Part shown: piece by piece, positions 32,474-40,558 of the stretch
Layout of the letters: the number at the start of each line of letters is the position of its first letter
Position numbering within the stretch: position 1 is the first letter of the stretch
DNA from: Streptomyces antibioticus
Lineage (GTDB): Bacteria > Actinomycetota > Actinomycetes > Streptomycetales > Streptomycetaceae
Assembly (NCBI RefSeq): GCF_002019855.1
Contig: NZ_CM007717.1
Span: 2,725,198-2,789,197, forward strand
Direction: 5' to 3'
DNA: 64,000 nucleotides
Translations under genes and position numbers: made by a program
Notes under the pieces: generated by a model
Database searches by the model: none
Seen by the model: the letters and a program-made list of their open reading frames with translations, nothing else
What the model was told of the DNA's origin: nothing

Positions 32474-33937
32474 TCAGCCCTCCCAGCCCGCCGGGAGGTG
32501 GATCATCTTGTGCTCCAGGTACTCGGAGTACCCCTCGGGCCCGAACTCCCTCCCGAGACCGGAGTTCTTGTAGCCGCCGAACGGTCCGAGCATGTCGAGA
32601 CTGAACGTGTTGACGGAGTACGTCCCGGTACGGACCCGGCGGGCGACGTCGACGCCGTGGGCCACGTCGCCCGTCCAGACGCTGCCGCTCAGCCCGTAGT
32701 CGGAGTCGTTCGCGATCTTCAGCGCCTCGTCCTCGTCGCCGTAGGGCAGGAGGCAGATCACCGGGCCGAAGATCTCCTCGCGGGCGATGCGCATGGAGTT
32801 GTCGACGTCGCCGAAGAGGGTGGGTTCGACGTACCAGCCGCGTTCCAGGCCGGGCGGACGGCCGCCGCCCGTGAGGATCTTGGCGCCCTCCTCCTGGCCG
32901 ATGCGGATGTAGTCGAGGCTGCGGCGCCGCTGCCGTTCGGCGACCAGGGGGCCGACCTGGGTGGCGGGGTCCAGCGGGTCGCCGACCACGAGCGCGCTCG
33001 CCGCTGCGGCGAAGGCGTCGGCGAACTCGTCGTAGCGGGAGCGCGGGAGCAGGATGCGGGTCTGGGCGACGCACGCCTGGCCGTTGTTCATCCAGGCCGC
33101 GGAGACGATGCCCGGGACGGCCGTGGCGAGGTCCGCGTCCGGCAGGACGACGGCCGCCGACTTGCCGCCCAGCTCCAGGGTGACGCGGGTGAGGTTGCGG
33201 GCGGCGACCTCCATGACCCGCTTGCCGGCCGCGACCGAGCCCGTGAAGGAGACCTTGTCGACGCCGGGGTGCCCGACCAGGTACTCACTGACCTCGCGGT
33301 CGGCCGGGAGCACCGACAGCACGCCCTCGGGCAGCCCGGCCTCGCGGGCGATGTCGGCGAGGATGTAGGCGTCCAGGGGCGATTCGGGCGACGGCTTGAG
33401 GACCACGGTGCAGCCGGTGAGCAGCGCGGGGGCGAGCTTGGCGGCGGCGACGAACTGCGGGACGTTCCAGGGAACGACGGCCGCGACCACGCCCACGGGC
33501 TCGCGCCGCACGAGGATCTTCCCGAGGACGCCGTCGCGCCGCTCCTCGTACGGGAATCCCTCGGCGACCTTGATCGCGGAGTCCCACACCATCATCGCGC
33601 CGAGGGCCTGGGCGAGGACGCTCCAGGAGTACGGGGAGCCGTTCTCGGAGGAGATCACCCGGGCGATCTCCTCGTGCCGCACGGCGATCGCGTCCTTGAT
33701 CCGCCCGACGACGGCGATCCGCTCGCCGAGGGACAGCCGAGGCCAGGGCCCTTCGTCGAAGGCCCGCCGCGCGACGGCCACGGCCCGGTCCACATCCCCC
33801 TCGGAGGCGTGCGGCACCCGCCCGATGACCTCCTCGGTATGCGGCGAGACCACCTCGATCACACCCTCACCCAGGGGTTCGGTCAGCTTCCCCCCGATGA
33901 CCAACTGTCCGTGTTCCACGAGCTCGGCCATGTCCAC
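32474..33937 (-). CDS. NAD(P)-dependent aldehyde dehydrogenase (Rv0223c-like)
   Basis: A 487-residue aldehyde dehydrogenase. Catalytic Glu lies in LELGGKSAAVVLPDADL and catalytic Cys in MNNGQACVAQTRILLP. The NAD-binding segment is VPWNVPQFVAAAKLAPALLTGCTVVLKPSPESPL, and SFTGSVAAGKRVM is the turn that binds cofactor. In the KstR setting it would oxidise an aldehyde such as a sterol side-chain C26 aldehyde, following P450 oxidation, to the acid. The gene forms an operon with the ferredoxin. Two candidate operators lie directly upstream (33949-33963 and 33967-33980). Confidence 0.92.
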   Translation of the reverse strand: MDMAELVEHGQLVIGGKLTEPLGEGVIEVVSPHTEEVIGRVPHASEGDVDRAVAVARRAFDEGPWPRLSLGERIAVVGRIKDAIAVRHEEIARVISSENGSPYSWSVLAQALGAMMVWDSAIKVAEGFPYEERRDGVLGKILVRREPVGVVAAVVPWNVPQFVAAAKLAPALLTGCTVVLKPSPESPLDAYILADIAREAGLPEGVLSVLPADREVSEYLVGHPGVDKVSFTGSVAAGKRVMEVAARNLTRVTLELGGKSAAVVLPDADLATAVPGIVSAAWMNNGQACVAQTRILLPRSRYDEFADAFAAAASALVVGDPLDPATQVGPLVAERQRRRSLDYIRIGQEEGAKILTGGGRPPGLERGWYVEPTLFGDVDNSMRIAREEIFGPVICLLPYGDEDEALKIANDSDYGLSGSVWTGDVAHGVDVARRVRTGTYSVNTFSLDMLGPFGGYKNSGLGREFGPEGYSEYLEHKMIHLPAGWEG

Positions 33938-33948
33938 TGCCTTCGCTT

Positions 33949-33963
33949 CTGACGGTGTTTCAG
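33949..33963. promoter_or_regulatory. CTGACGG-N4-TCAG element upstream of the aldehyde dehydrogenase
   Basis: CTGACGGTGTTTCAG on the plus strand; in the gene's orientation its right half reads ACCGTCAG. It lies 11 nt upstream of the ATG. Related 15-mers occur upstream of cyp125 and the LLM oxidoreductase. Confidence 0.6.
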
Positions 33964-33966
33964 AAC

Positions 33967-33980
33967 TGATACCAGTTCTA
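33967..33980. promoter_or_regulatory. KstR-type operator, one change, upstream of the aldehyde dehydrogenase
   Basis: Minus strand TAGAACTGGTATCA matches TNNAACNNGTTNNA except GTA for GTT, the same change as in the cyp125/fadA5 site. It is part of a larger palindrome AGAACTG-N4-CAGTTCT (33962-33979). Confidence 0.6.
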
Positions 33981-34047
33981 ATTGAACTAAGCCAGGGCGC
34001 GGCGACGACCTACGATGATCTGCATCCGACAGCGGGGGGCGGGGGCC

Positions 34048-34755
34048 ATGGGGCGACGGATATGGGCCAGGACTGTGGGGGCGGCGGCGGTCGCGACCGT
34101 TCTAGCGGCGTGCTCGCAGGGCGGGGGCGCGGCGAAGGATCCCGAACGCAGCTCGTCGTCAACGGCGTCGGTGCGGCCGTCCGGGCCGTCCGGGCCGTCC
34201 GGGCCGTCGGCACGGGAACAGGCGCGGGAGCGGGTCGAGTCGCATCGGCAGCAGGTGTTGACGAAGATCGCCACGGGCACCAAAGCCCCTGACGGCGAGG
34301 GGCTGAGCGTGGTCGGCGCGTACCCGCAGAGCACCGCGTTCTTCTGGTCGACAGCGGACGGGCGCTACTGCATCGCGATATACGACCCCAGCCACCACAC
34401 CGTGCAGTGCCATGAGTCCACCAAGCCCTTCAGCCGCACCCCGAAGCTGATCCGCCTCTACGAAACGGACTTCGGTTCACCGGGCGGATACGTTCTGCTC
34501 GTCGCCGCCGACCGCGAGACCATCCGGACCGTCACCTGCGGCGGCGCACCGGTGGAGTTCCGGGAGATCCGGGTGAACGGCAAGGCTGATACCCAACGCA
34601 CCGTCTACGCGCTGAAGTTCGAGGGCTGGACGGCCGGTGTCCTCAAGGTGCGGGTGGCGCGGGGCGACAGTGTCCATGCGACGGACCTCGCCCTGGCCAC
34701 GAGCGACGACGAGGTTCCGCCGGACTCCGACTGGCATTCCTGTGGGGCTAGTTAG
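34048..34755 (+). CDS. Hypothetical lipoprotein
   Basis: A 235-residue secreted lipoprotein. The ATG at 34048 gives MGRRIWARTVGAAAVATVLAAC, a type II signal peptide with lipobox LAAC (Cys22). A Ser/Pro/Gly linker with a PSG repeat (9-bp DNA repeats) follows, then a mature domain of ~170 residues with four cysteines and beta-rich character (RYCIAIYDPSHHTVQCHE). I recognise no family. An ATG at 34015 would place charged residues before the signal and is less likely. Confidence 0.75.
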   Translation: MGRRIWARTVGAAAVATVLAACSQGGGAAKDPERSSSSTASVRPSGPSGPSGPSAREQARERVESHRQQVLTKIATGTKAPDGEGLSVVGAYPQSTAFFWSTADGRYCIAIYDPSHHTVQCHESTKPFSRTPKLIRLYETDFGSPGGYVLLVAADRETIRTVTCGGAPVEFREIRVNGKADTQRTVYALKFEGWTAGVLKVRVARGDSVHATDLALATSDDEVPPDSDWHSCGAS

Positions 34756-34792
34756 GCGTCGGGAACAGTCGACGGTCGACTCGGGCACCCAT

Positions 34793-34806
34793 TGGAACTC
34801 GTTCTC
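34793..34806. promoter_or_regulatory. KstR-like site (one mismatch) and -10 at the MBL gene start
   Basis: TGGAACTCGTTCTC has the AACNNGTT core with perfect GAACTCGTTC symmetry and only the final A missing. TATAGT at 34809-34814 lies 6 nt before the ATG at 34821, so the transcript may start at or near the start codon. Confidence 0.5.
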
Positions 34807-34820
34807 GTTATAGTGGGCAG

Positions 34821-35864
34821 ATGGTGAGCAGTCGGGGTCAGGTCCGGGCGTACGACCATGGCGGTGGGGTGCGTTCGCTGCGGGTTCCCATTCCGGACAA
34901 TCCCCTGGGCTTCACCCTCGTGTACGTCGTCGACACCGACCGTGGGCCCGTGTTGGTCGACACCGGGTGGGACGATCCGGGGGCCTGGGATGTCCTGGTC
35001 GACGGGCTCGCAGCGTGCGGTGCGGGTGGCGTCGGTGAGGTGTACGGCGTCGTCATCACCCACCACCACCCCGATCACCACGGGCTCTCCGGCAAGGTGC
35101 GGGAGGCGTCCGGGGCCTGGGTGGCGATGCATGCCGCCGACGCCTCGATCGTGCGGCGGACCCGGGAGACGCGGCCCGAGCACTGGTACACGTACATGGC
35201 GAACAAGCTCACCGCCGCCGGTGCCCCCGAGGAGCATGTCGCGCCGCTGCGGACCGCCCGCCGCGCCCTGCCCGGGTTCGCCCCCGCCCTGCCCGACCGG
35301 GAGATCGTCCCCGGTGAACTGCTCGACCTGCCCGGACGCCGCCTGCGGGCGATCTGGACCCCCGGGCACACCCCCGGCCATGTCTGTCTCCACCTGGAGG
35401 AGGAGCACCCGGGTGGACTGCCGGGCCATGGGCGGCTGTTCTCCGGAGACCATGTGCTGCCCGAGATCACCCCGCACATCGGCCTGTACGAGGATCCCGA
35501 CGACGCCACCGTCACCGACCCGCTCGGCGACTACCTCGACTCCCTCGAACGCGTCGGCCGCCTCGCCCCCGCCGAGGTCCTCCCGGCCCACCAGCACCCG
35601 TTCACCGACGCCCCGGCCCGGGTACGGGACCTGCTCACACACCACGAGGACCGGCTCACCGGACTCCTCGCCCTGCTCTCCACCCCCCTCACCCCCTGGC
35701 AGCTCGCCGAGCGCATGGAGTGGAACCGGCCCTGGGCGCAGATCCCCTACGGGTCGAGGAACATCGCGGTCTCGGAGGCCGAGGCCCATCTGCGGCGCCT
35801 GGTGAAACTGGGGCGCGCAGAAGCGGTGACGGGCAGCGAACCGGTGACCTACGTGGCGGCCTGA
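34821..35864 (+). CDS. MBL-fold hydrolase with C-terminal winged helix (LACTB2-like)
   Basis: A 347-residue metallo-beta-lactamase-fold protein. Metal ligands: VVITHHHPDHHGLSG, HTPGHVCLHLEE, LFSGDHVLPEITPHIG and LPAHQHPF. The last ~80 residues form a winged helix-like domain (LTPWQLAERMEWNRPWAQIP ... EAEAHLRRLVKLGRAE) as in LACTB2-type hydrolases. Substrates of relatives include CoA thioesters, glutathione esters and RNA. The start ATG at 34821 may be leaderless. A KstR-like half-perfect site directly upstream hints at membership of the sterol regulon, for example as acyl-CoA thioesterase; that is inference. Confidence 0.9.
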   Translation: MVSSRGQVRAYDHGGGVRSLRVPIPDNPLGFTLVYVVDTDRGPVLVDTGWDDPGAWDVLVDGLAACGAGGVGEVYGVVITHHHPDHHGLSGKVREASGAWVAMHAADASIVRRTRETRPEHWYTYMANKLTAAGAPEEHVAPLRTARRALPGFAPALPDREIVPGELLDLPGRRLRAIWTPGHTPGHVCLHLEEEHPGGLPGHGRLFSGDHVLPEITPHIGLYEDPDDATVTDPLGDYLDSLERVGRLAPAEVLPAHQHPFTDAPARVRDLLTHHEDRLTGLLALLSTPLTPWQLAERMEWNRPWAQIPYGSRNIAVSEAEAHLRRLVKLGRAEAVTGSEPVTYVAA

Positions 35865-36010
35865 CCGACGGTCCGGCACGGATGCCGTCAGCGTTCACAC
35901 GGCCGATCCACCGAGTTCACGCCCGCGCCGTACGGTGCCCGCAGAACGCCCCGAACCGCACCGCCGCACACCGCCTCGCACCCGTTCCGGCACCCCTGGT
36001 GGCATCGCCC

Positions 36011-36505
36011 ATGGACCCGATCGAGCAGCTCCTCGCCGAACGAGCCTGCCGGCGCCTGCTCCTCGACCTCGTCCGGAGCCTGGACCTCGATGAACCCGCC
36101 TCCGTGGCCGAGCTGTTCACCGAGGACGGCACCTGGACCTGGCCGGAGGGCGACCGGCGGATCACCGGCCGCGCCGCGCTCCGCGCCCACTTCGACTCCC
36201 GCCCCGCCGACCGGCACACCCGCAGCCTGATGTCGTCCGTGCACGTCGAGGTGGTCTCCCCGGACACGGCGACGGCGACCTCGTACTTCACGACCTTCCG
36301 GGTCGAACACGACCGTACGGCCGCCGTCGGCGCCGGACCCCGCAACGACCCCCGCCGCAGCGAACCCCCCGCCCCGCCCGCCACCGAGCCCGACATCCGC
36401 ATCGGCCACTACGAGGACACCCTCCGCCGCACCCCCGACGGCACCTGGCTCCTCGCGGCCCGCACGCTGTTCCTCCCAAGCGGCGGACCGGCGCCACTCC
36501 TCTAA
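36011..36505 (+). CDS. SnoaL/NTF2-like protein
   Basis: A 164-residue protein with the NTF2-like cone fold: ERACRRLLLDLVRSLDLDEPASVAELFTEDGTWTW (helix-loop-strand), ITGRAALRAHFDSRPADRHTRSLMSSVHVEVVS, and IGHYEDTLRRTPDGTWLLAARTLFL. Members act as ring hydroxylase beta subunits, ketosteroid isomerases, dehydratases or polyketide cyclases. The middle contains a variable Pro-rich insert. The C-terminus overlaps the convergent kinase by 4 bp. Function unassigned. Confidence 0.85.
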   Translation: MDPIEQLLAERACRRLLLDLVRSLDLDEPASVAELFTEDGTWTWPEGDRRITGRAALRAHFDSRPADRHTRSLMSSVHVEVVSPDTATATSYFTTFRVEHDRTAAVGAGPRNDPRRSEPPAPPATEPDIRIGHYEDTLRRTPDGTWLLAARTLFLPSGGPAPLL

Positions 36506-37218
36506 AGACCGGCCACCGACCGCACCAACTCCCCCGCCGCACCCAGGAGTTCGATCTCCTCCCGGCTCATCGTCGGATTCACCGCCCGCCGCCGCAGCGC
36601 CTCCGTCAGGCCGTCCTCCGTCAGGCCGCCCTCCGTCAGCCCCTCCCCCGTGAGCGCGGACGGGTCCGCGAGCAGCGCCGCCAGCATCTCGCCCGCCGGT
36701 GCAGCGACCGGCTCGGCGGAGACGGCGACCTGGGCGAGGATCACCGCCGAGGTGCCCCAGTCCAGCGCCGGGTCGCCCTCCGCCGCGTTGGCCCAGTCGA
36801 TGACCCGGGGTCCGTCCACCGAGAGGATGACGTTCTCGGGGTGGAGGTCGAGATGCAGGACGTGCGCGTCGGGCGAGGTCAGCCCCGGCACGGCGTGCAG
36901 CTCACGCAGCAACCGGGCGAGGAGCGCGCCCGCCTCCACCGGGTCCAGCGCACCGGCCGCGAACGCCTCCACCATCGTCGGCCCGTCCACCCGCTCCATC
37001 ACCAGATCGGTGAGCGCACCGGGCGACGGCCGTACCGCAGGCGCCGGATAGCCGTGCGCGCGGACGTGCGCCATCAGCGCCCCCTCCGCCGCCGCGTCCC
37101 CGTACCCCGCCCGGTCGCGGCGCAGCACCCACGCCTCGTCGATCTCGTACACGTCGGCCGTGCGGCCCGAACCGAGCAGTCTGCCCGGGACGCCCGGCCC
37201 CCTCCCCGTCGCACTCAT
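36502..37218 (-). CDS. Phosphotransferase (APH/choline-kinase-like)
   Basis: A 238-residue small-molecule kinase. The nucleotide-binding loop is RLLGSGRTADVYEIDEAWVLRRD. The catalytic loop is VLHLDLHPENVILSVDG with Asp as base, and the metal-binding segment is VIDWANAAEGDPALDWG (Asp of DxD-like). It contains a short EGLTEGGLTEDGLTE repeat from 15-bp DNA repeats. The fold is that of aminoglycoside phosphotransferases; the substrate could be an antibiotic, choline, fructosamine or a metabolite. The start is ATG 37218. Confidence 0.85.
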   Translation of the reverse strand: MSATGRGPGVPGRLLGSGRTADVYEIDEAWVLRRDRAGYGDAAAEGALMAHVRAHGYPAPAVRPSPGALTDLVMERVDGPTMVEAFAAGALDPVEAGALLARLLRELHAVPGLTSPDAHVLHLDLHPENVILSVDGPRVIDWANAAEGDPALDWGTSAVILAQVAVSAEPVAAPAGEMLAALLADPSALTGEGLTEGGLTEDGLTEALRRRAVNPTMSREEIELLGAAGELVRSVAGL

Positions 37219-37289
37219 GCGCCGAAACCTACGCCCGAGCCGCCCGGCCGCACAGCCGCCCCTCAGCCTCCCGGCTACCTGCGGGTAGA

Positions 37290-37410
37290 GTGACCGCGTC
37301 GTATCACGCTCGTACGGGGGGAAGCCGGTGCAATTCCGGCGCTGACCCGCAACCGTGAAGCCACCCCGTGGCCAGCCGGACCGCCGCGTACGGGATCGTG
37401 ACCGGCTCAT
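37290..37410 (+). ncRNA. Cobalamin riboswitch aptamer
   Basis: Contains the conserved core GGGAAGCCGGTGCAATTCCGG...GCTGACCCGCAACCGTGA (37318-37358), and the AGCCGGACCGCC segment (37374-37385), matching the B12-box and L5/J6-3 region of cobalamin riboswitches. Outer pairing TCACG/CGTGA closes the domain. The following ~110 nt up to the ATG at 37520 contain the expression platform (GGGAGAGGCAC near the ribosome-binding region). It should switch off the ECF operon when B12 is plentiful. Confidence 0.93.
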
Positions 37411-37519
37411 GCGCGTCGGCGAGCCCGCCGTCGCGCGGCACCGTCGAGGAATGCGGAGCCGAGCCGCCGGGGTGTCCCGTGCTGCCTGGCTCCCCCACCG
37501 GGAGAGGCACCCGCCGATC

Positions 37520-38770
37520 ATGAAGTACCGTCACCGCGCAGCGGCCCTGGCCGCCACCGCCGTCGTGCTCGCGGGCGCCGGCCCGGCCGCCGCCGCAAGC
37601 TCGTCACCGGCCCCGTCGCCCACCCCGTCGGTGGCCATACCCGACGGCCTCTACGGCACCACCGACCCGACCTACGACGGCGTGTGGCGCCAGTCGCTCG
37701 CCCTGCTCGCCCAGGAGTCGGTGGGCGTGACCCCGGCCGACAAGGCGGTGGCCTGGCTGGCGGGACAGCAGTGCGCGAACGGCGCGTTCGCCGCGTTCCG
37801 CGCCGACGCCGGCAAGCCCTGCGACGCCAAGCTGATGGTGGACACCAACAGCACGGCCGCCGCGACCCAGGCACTGGCCGCGCTCGGCAACCACGACGCC
37901 GAGGTCCGCAAGGCCGTGACCTGGCTGAAGTCCGTCCAGAACGCCGACGGCGGCTGGGGCTACACCCCCGGCGGCGCCAGCGACGCGAACTCCACCTCGG
38001 TCGTCGCCGGTGCCCTCGCCCAGGGCGGCGAGACCGTGCCGAACCTCCGCAAGGGCGGCAAGTCCCCCTACGACGCCCTGCACACGCTCGCCCTGCCGTG
38101 CGACGGGAAGGACGCGGGCGCGTTCGCCTACCAGCCCGGCAAGAAGGGCGAGTTGGCGGCCAACGCGGACGCGACCGCGGCGGCCGTGCTCGGCCTGCTC
38201 GGCGAGCCGCTGACCGGCAGCCGCCAGGACGACTCCGCCTCCCCCGCCGCCTGCACGGCCTTCGACGCCTCCAAGGAGCCCGAGAAGGGCGCCGCGAACG
38301 GAGCCGGCTGGCTCGCCGAGGCCATGGCGAAGGACGGCCACCTCACGTCCGCGCTGCCCGGCGCCGAGGACCAGCCCGACTACGGCAACACCGCCGACGC
38401 GATCGTCGCCCTGTCCTCCACCGGCCTGAACGACCAGGCCGAGGCGCCCCTGCGCTGGCTGGAGGGCAACTTCGCGCAGTGGGCGAAGGACAGCGGCCCG
38501 GCCGCCTACGCCCAGCTCGTCTTCGTCGCGAACGCGGCCCGGGGCGCCGACGCCCGGGACTTCGGCGGACAGGACCTGGTCAAGCTGCTGAACGCGACCG
38601 GGCCGGCGCCCAAGGCCGTGGAGAAGAAGGACCAGAGCACGGCGTCCGCCGAGAAGAAGGACGACGACAAGGGTCTGAGCCCCGCGTACACCATCGGCGG
38701 CGGTCTCCTCGTCGGCGCGGCCATCGGCTTCGTCCTCATGGTCCGCGGCCGGAAGCGGCGGCAGTCGTGA
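37520..38770 (+). CDS. Anchored exoprotein with terpenoid-cyclase/intrinsic-factor-like alpha-barrel
   Basis: A 416-residue secreted protein. An N-terminal signal peptide (KYRHRAAALAATAVVLAGAG, cleavage after AAA ~30) is followed by helical repeats of the prenyltransferase/squalene-oxidase class (AVAWLAGQQCANGAFAAFRA, AVTWLKSVQNADGGWGY). A C-terminal anchor is TIGGGLLVGAAIGFVLMV then RGRKRRQS. Intrinsic factor and transcobalamin have this same alpha/alpha barrel, and the gene is the first behind a cobalamin riboswitch. So it may be an outside-facing B12 capture protein handing cobalamin to the ECF transporter encoded downstream. Its stop overlaps the next gene. Confidence 0.85.
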   Translation: MKYRHRAAALAATAVVLAGAGPAAAASSSPAPSPTPSVAIPDGLYGTTDPTYDGVWRQSLALLAQESVGVTPADKAVAWLAGQQCANGAFAAFRADAGKPCDAKLMVDTNSTAAATQALAALGNHDAEVRKAVTWLKSVQNADGGWGYTPGGASDANSTSVVAGALAQGGETVPNLRKGGKSPYDALHTLALPCDGKDAGAFAYQPGKKGELAANADATAAAVLGLLGEPLTGSRQDDSASPAACTAFDASKEPEKGAANGAGWLAEAMAKDGHLTSALPGAEDQPDYGNTADAIVALSSTGLNDQAEAPLRWLEGNFAQWAKDSGPAAYAQLVFVANAARGADARDFGGQDLVKLLNATGPAPKAVEKKDQSTASAEKKDDDKGLSPAYTIGGGLLVGAAIGFVLMVRGRKRRQS

Positions 38771-39438
38771 CGCCCGGGCGATCCCTCCACCCCTGTCGCC
38801 GCCGCGCCGCCGCGCGCGTCCTGCTCCTGGCGCTGGCGCTGCTGCTCCTGGTCCCCGCCCAGGCGCAGGCGGCCGGTTACCGGTACTGGTCCTTCTGGGA
38901 CCGGTCCGGCGACCGCTGGGTCTACGCCACCCAGGGGCCGTCCACCGCGCGCCCCTCCGACGGCGACGTCCAGGGTTTCCGGTTCGCGGTCAGCGCGGAC
39001 TCCTCCGACGCGGACCAGCCGCGCGGCGCAGCGTCGTTCGACGCGATCTGCGCGCGGACGCCCGCGAAGGACGGGACGAAGCGGGTCGCCCTGGTCATCG
39101 ACTTCGGTACGGCGGCGGACGCCCCGTCCGGCGAAACCCCGCCCGCGGCCCGTTCGGCCTGCGCCCGGGTCTCCCCCGACGCGACCACGGCCGAGGCCCT
39201 CGCCTCGGTCGCCAAGCCCCTGCGCTACGACACCTCCGCCATGCTCTGCGCGATCGCGGGCTACCCCCGGACGGGCTGCGGGGAGCAGGTGTCCTCCGAC
39301 GGCACGCCCACCGCCAAGGGCGAACAGCGGGACGACGACGGCTCCGGCCCGTCCGTGGGCCTGATCGCGGGCGGCGCGGTCGTGGCCGTACTGGCGGGCG
39401 CGGCGGTCTGGCAGGCACGGCGGCGGAGGAATGGCTGA
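38767..39438 (+). CDS. SCO2322-family-like anchored exoprotein
   Basis: A 223-residue protein with signal peptide (RRAAARVLLLALALLLLVPAQAQA) and C-terminal membrane anchor (GLIAGGAVVAVLAGAAVW then RRRRNG). The outer domain begins YRYWSFWDRSGDRWVYATQGPS and carries four cysteines in two groups. The family is known from Streptomyces, where it lies beside ECF genes; function unassigned. A small beta domain beside an alpha barrel recalls the two-domain arrangement of intrinsic factor, so the two proteins could bind cobalamin jointly. Translation is coupled on both sides (GTGA overlap; 8-bp overlap). Confidence 0.83.
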   Translation: MTPGRSLHPCRRRAAARVLLLALALLLLVPAQAQAAGYRYWSFWDRSGDRWVYATQGPSTARPSDGDVQGFRFAVSADSSDADQPRGAASFDAICARTPAKDGTKRVALVIDFGTAADAPSGETPPAARSACARVSPDATTAEALASVAKPLRYDTSAMLCAIAGYPRTGCGEQVSSDGTPTAKGEQRDDDGSGPSVGLIAGGAVVAVLAGAAVWQARRRRNG

Positions 39439-40558
39439 CGACGGCCGCCCCGGCGGCGGGGCGGTGCGCCAGGAGCCGGTGCGAGCGCAGGGCACCCCCC
39501 TGCACCCCGCCGCCTGGTGGCTGTGGGCGCTGGCGCTCGGCACCGCCGCCACCCGCACCACCAACCCGCTCCTCCTCGCCCTGCTCCTGGCCACCTCCGC
39601 GTACGTCGTCACGACCTGCCGCCCGCCCACGCCCTGGGCGCGCTCCTACTCGGCGTTCCTGAAGCTGGCCCTCGCCGTCCTCGTCATCCGGCTGGTGTTC
39701 GTCGTCGCGCTGGGCTCCCCGGTCCCCGGCACGCATGTGATCGTGACGCTGCCCGAGGTCCCGTTGCCGGAGTGGGCGCAGGGCATCCGGCTGGGCGGCG
39801 CGGTGACCGCCGAGGGGGTCCTGTTCTCCCTCTACGACGGTCTGCGCCTCGCCACGCTGCTGGTCTGCGTGGGCTCCGCGAACGCCCTCGCGAGCCCGTC
39901 CCGCCTGCTCAAGGCGCTGCCCGGCGCGCTGTACGAGACGGGCGTGGCCGTGGTCGTGGCGCTCACCTTCGCGCCGAACCTGATCGCCGACGTCCAGCGG
40001 CTGCGGGCCGCGCGCCGGCTGCGGGGCCGTCCGGACCGCGGGGTGCGCGGCCTCCTCCAGGTCGGCCTGCCGGTCCTGGAGGGCGCGCTGGAGCGTTCCG
40101 TCGCCCTCGCCGCCGCGATGGACGCGCGCGGGTACGGCCGTACCGCCGACGTCCCCGCCCCCGTCCGCCGTACGACGACCGCGCTCACCCTGGGCGGTCT
40201 GCTCGGCATCTGCGCGGGCACGTACGGGCTGCTCACCGCGGCCGGGGCGGACTACGGCCTGCCGCTCCTCCTGGCCGGTGTGACGGCGGCGCTGGCCGGG
40301 CTGCGGCTGGGCGGCCGCCGCTCCCCCCGCACGCGTTACCGTCCGGACCGCTGGACGCCCCGCGCGTGTCTGGTCGCCGGGTCCGGTGTCGCGGTGGCCG
40401 CGCTGCTGACCGTCGCGTCCGGCACCGATCCGGAGGCCCTGCACCCGGGTGTCGTCCCGCTGACGGCGCCCACGCTGCCCGTGTGGCCCGCGGCGGCCGT
40501 ACTCCTCGGGCTGCTGCCCGCGTTCCTCGCCCCCGCGCCTCCCAAGGAGCCGTCGTGA
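39431..40558 (+). CDS. ECF transporter transmembrane component (T, CbiQ-like)
   Basis: A 375-residue membrane protein. Helices span residues ~25-50, 60-85, 120-150 and 240-370. The coupling helices carry VQRLRAARRLRGRPDRG and AMDARGYGRTADV, which match the Ala-Arg-Gly coupling motifs of CbiQ/EcfT that dock to the ATPases. It transmits ATP hydrolysis to the S component. The gene starts 8 nt inside the preceding gene and ends with GTGA overlap on the ATPase gene. Confidence 0.9.
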   Translation: MADDGRPGGGAVRQEPVRAQGTPLHPAAWWLWALALGTAATRTTNPLLLALLLATSAYVVTTCRPPTPWARSYSAFLKLALAVLVIRLVFVVALGSPVPGTHVIVTLPEVPLPEWAQGIRLGGAVTAEGVLFSLYDGLRLATLLVCVGSANALASPSRLLKALPGALYETGVAVVVALTFAPNLIADVQRLRAARRLRGRPDRGVRGLLQVGLPVLEGALERSVALAAAMDARGYGRTADVPAPVRRTTTALTLGGLLGICAGTYGLLTAAGADYGLPLLLAGVTAALAGLRLGGRRSPRTRYRPDRWTPRACLVAGSGVAVAALLTVASGTDPEALHPGVVPLTAPTLPVWPAAAVLLGLLPAFLAPAPPKEPS

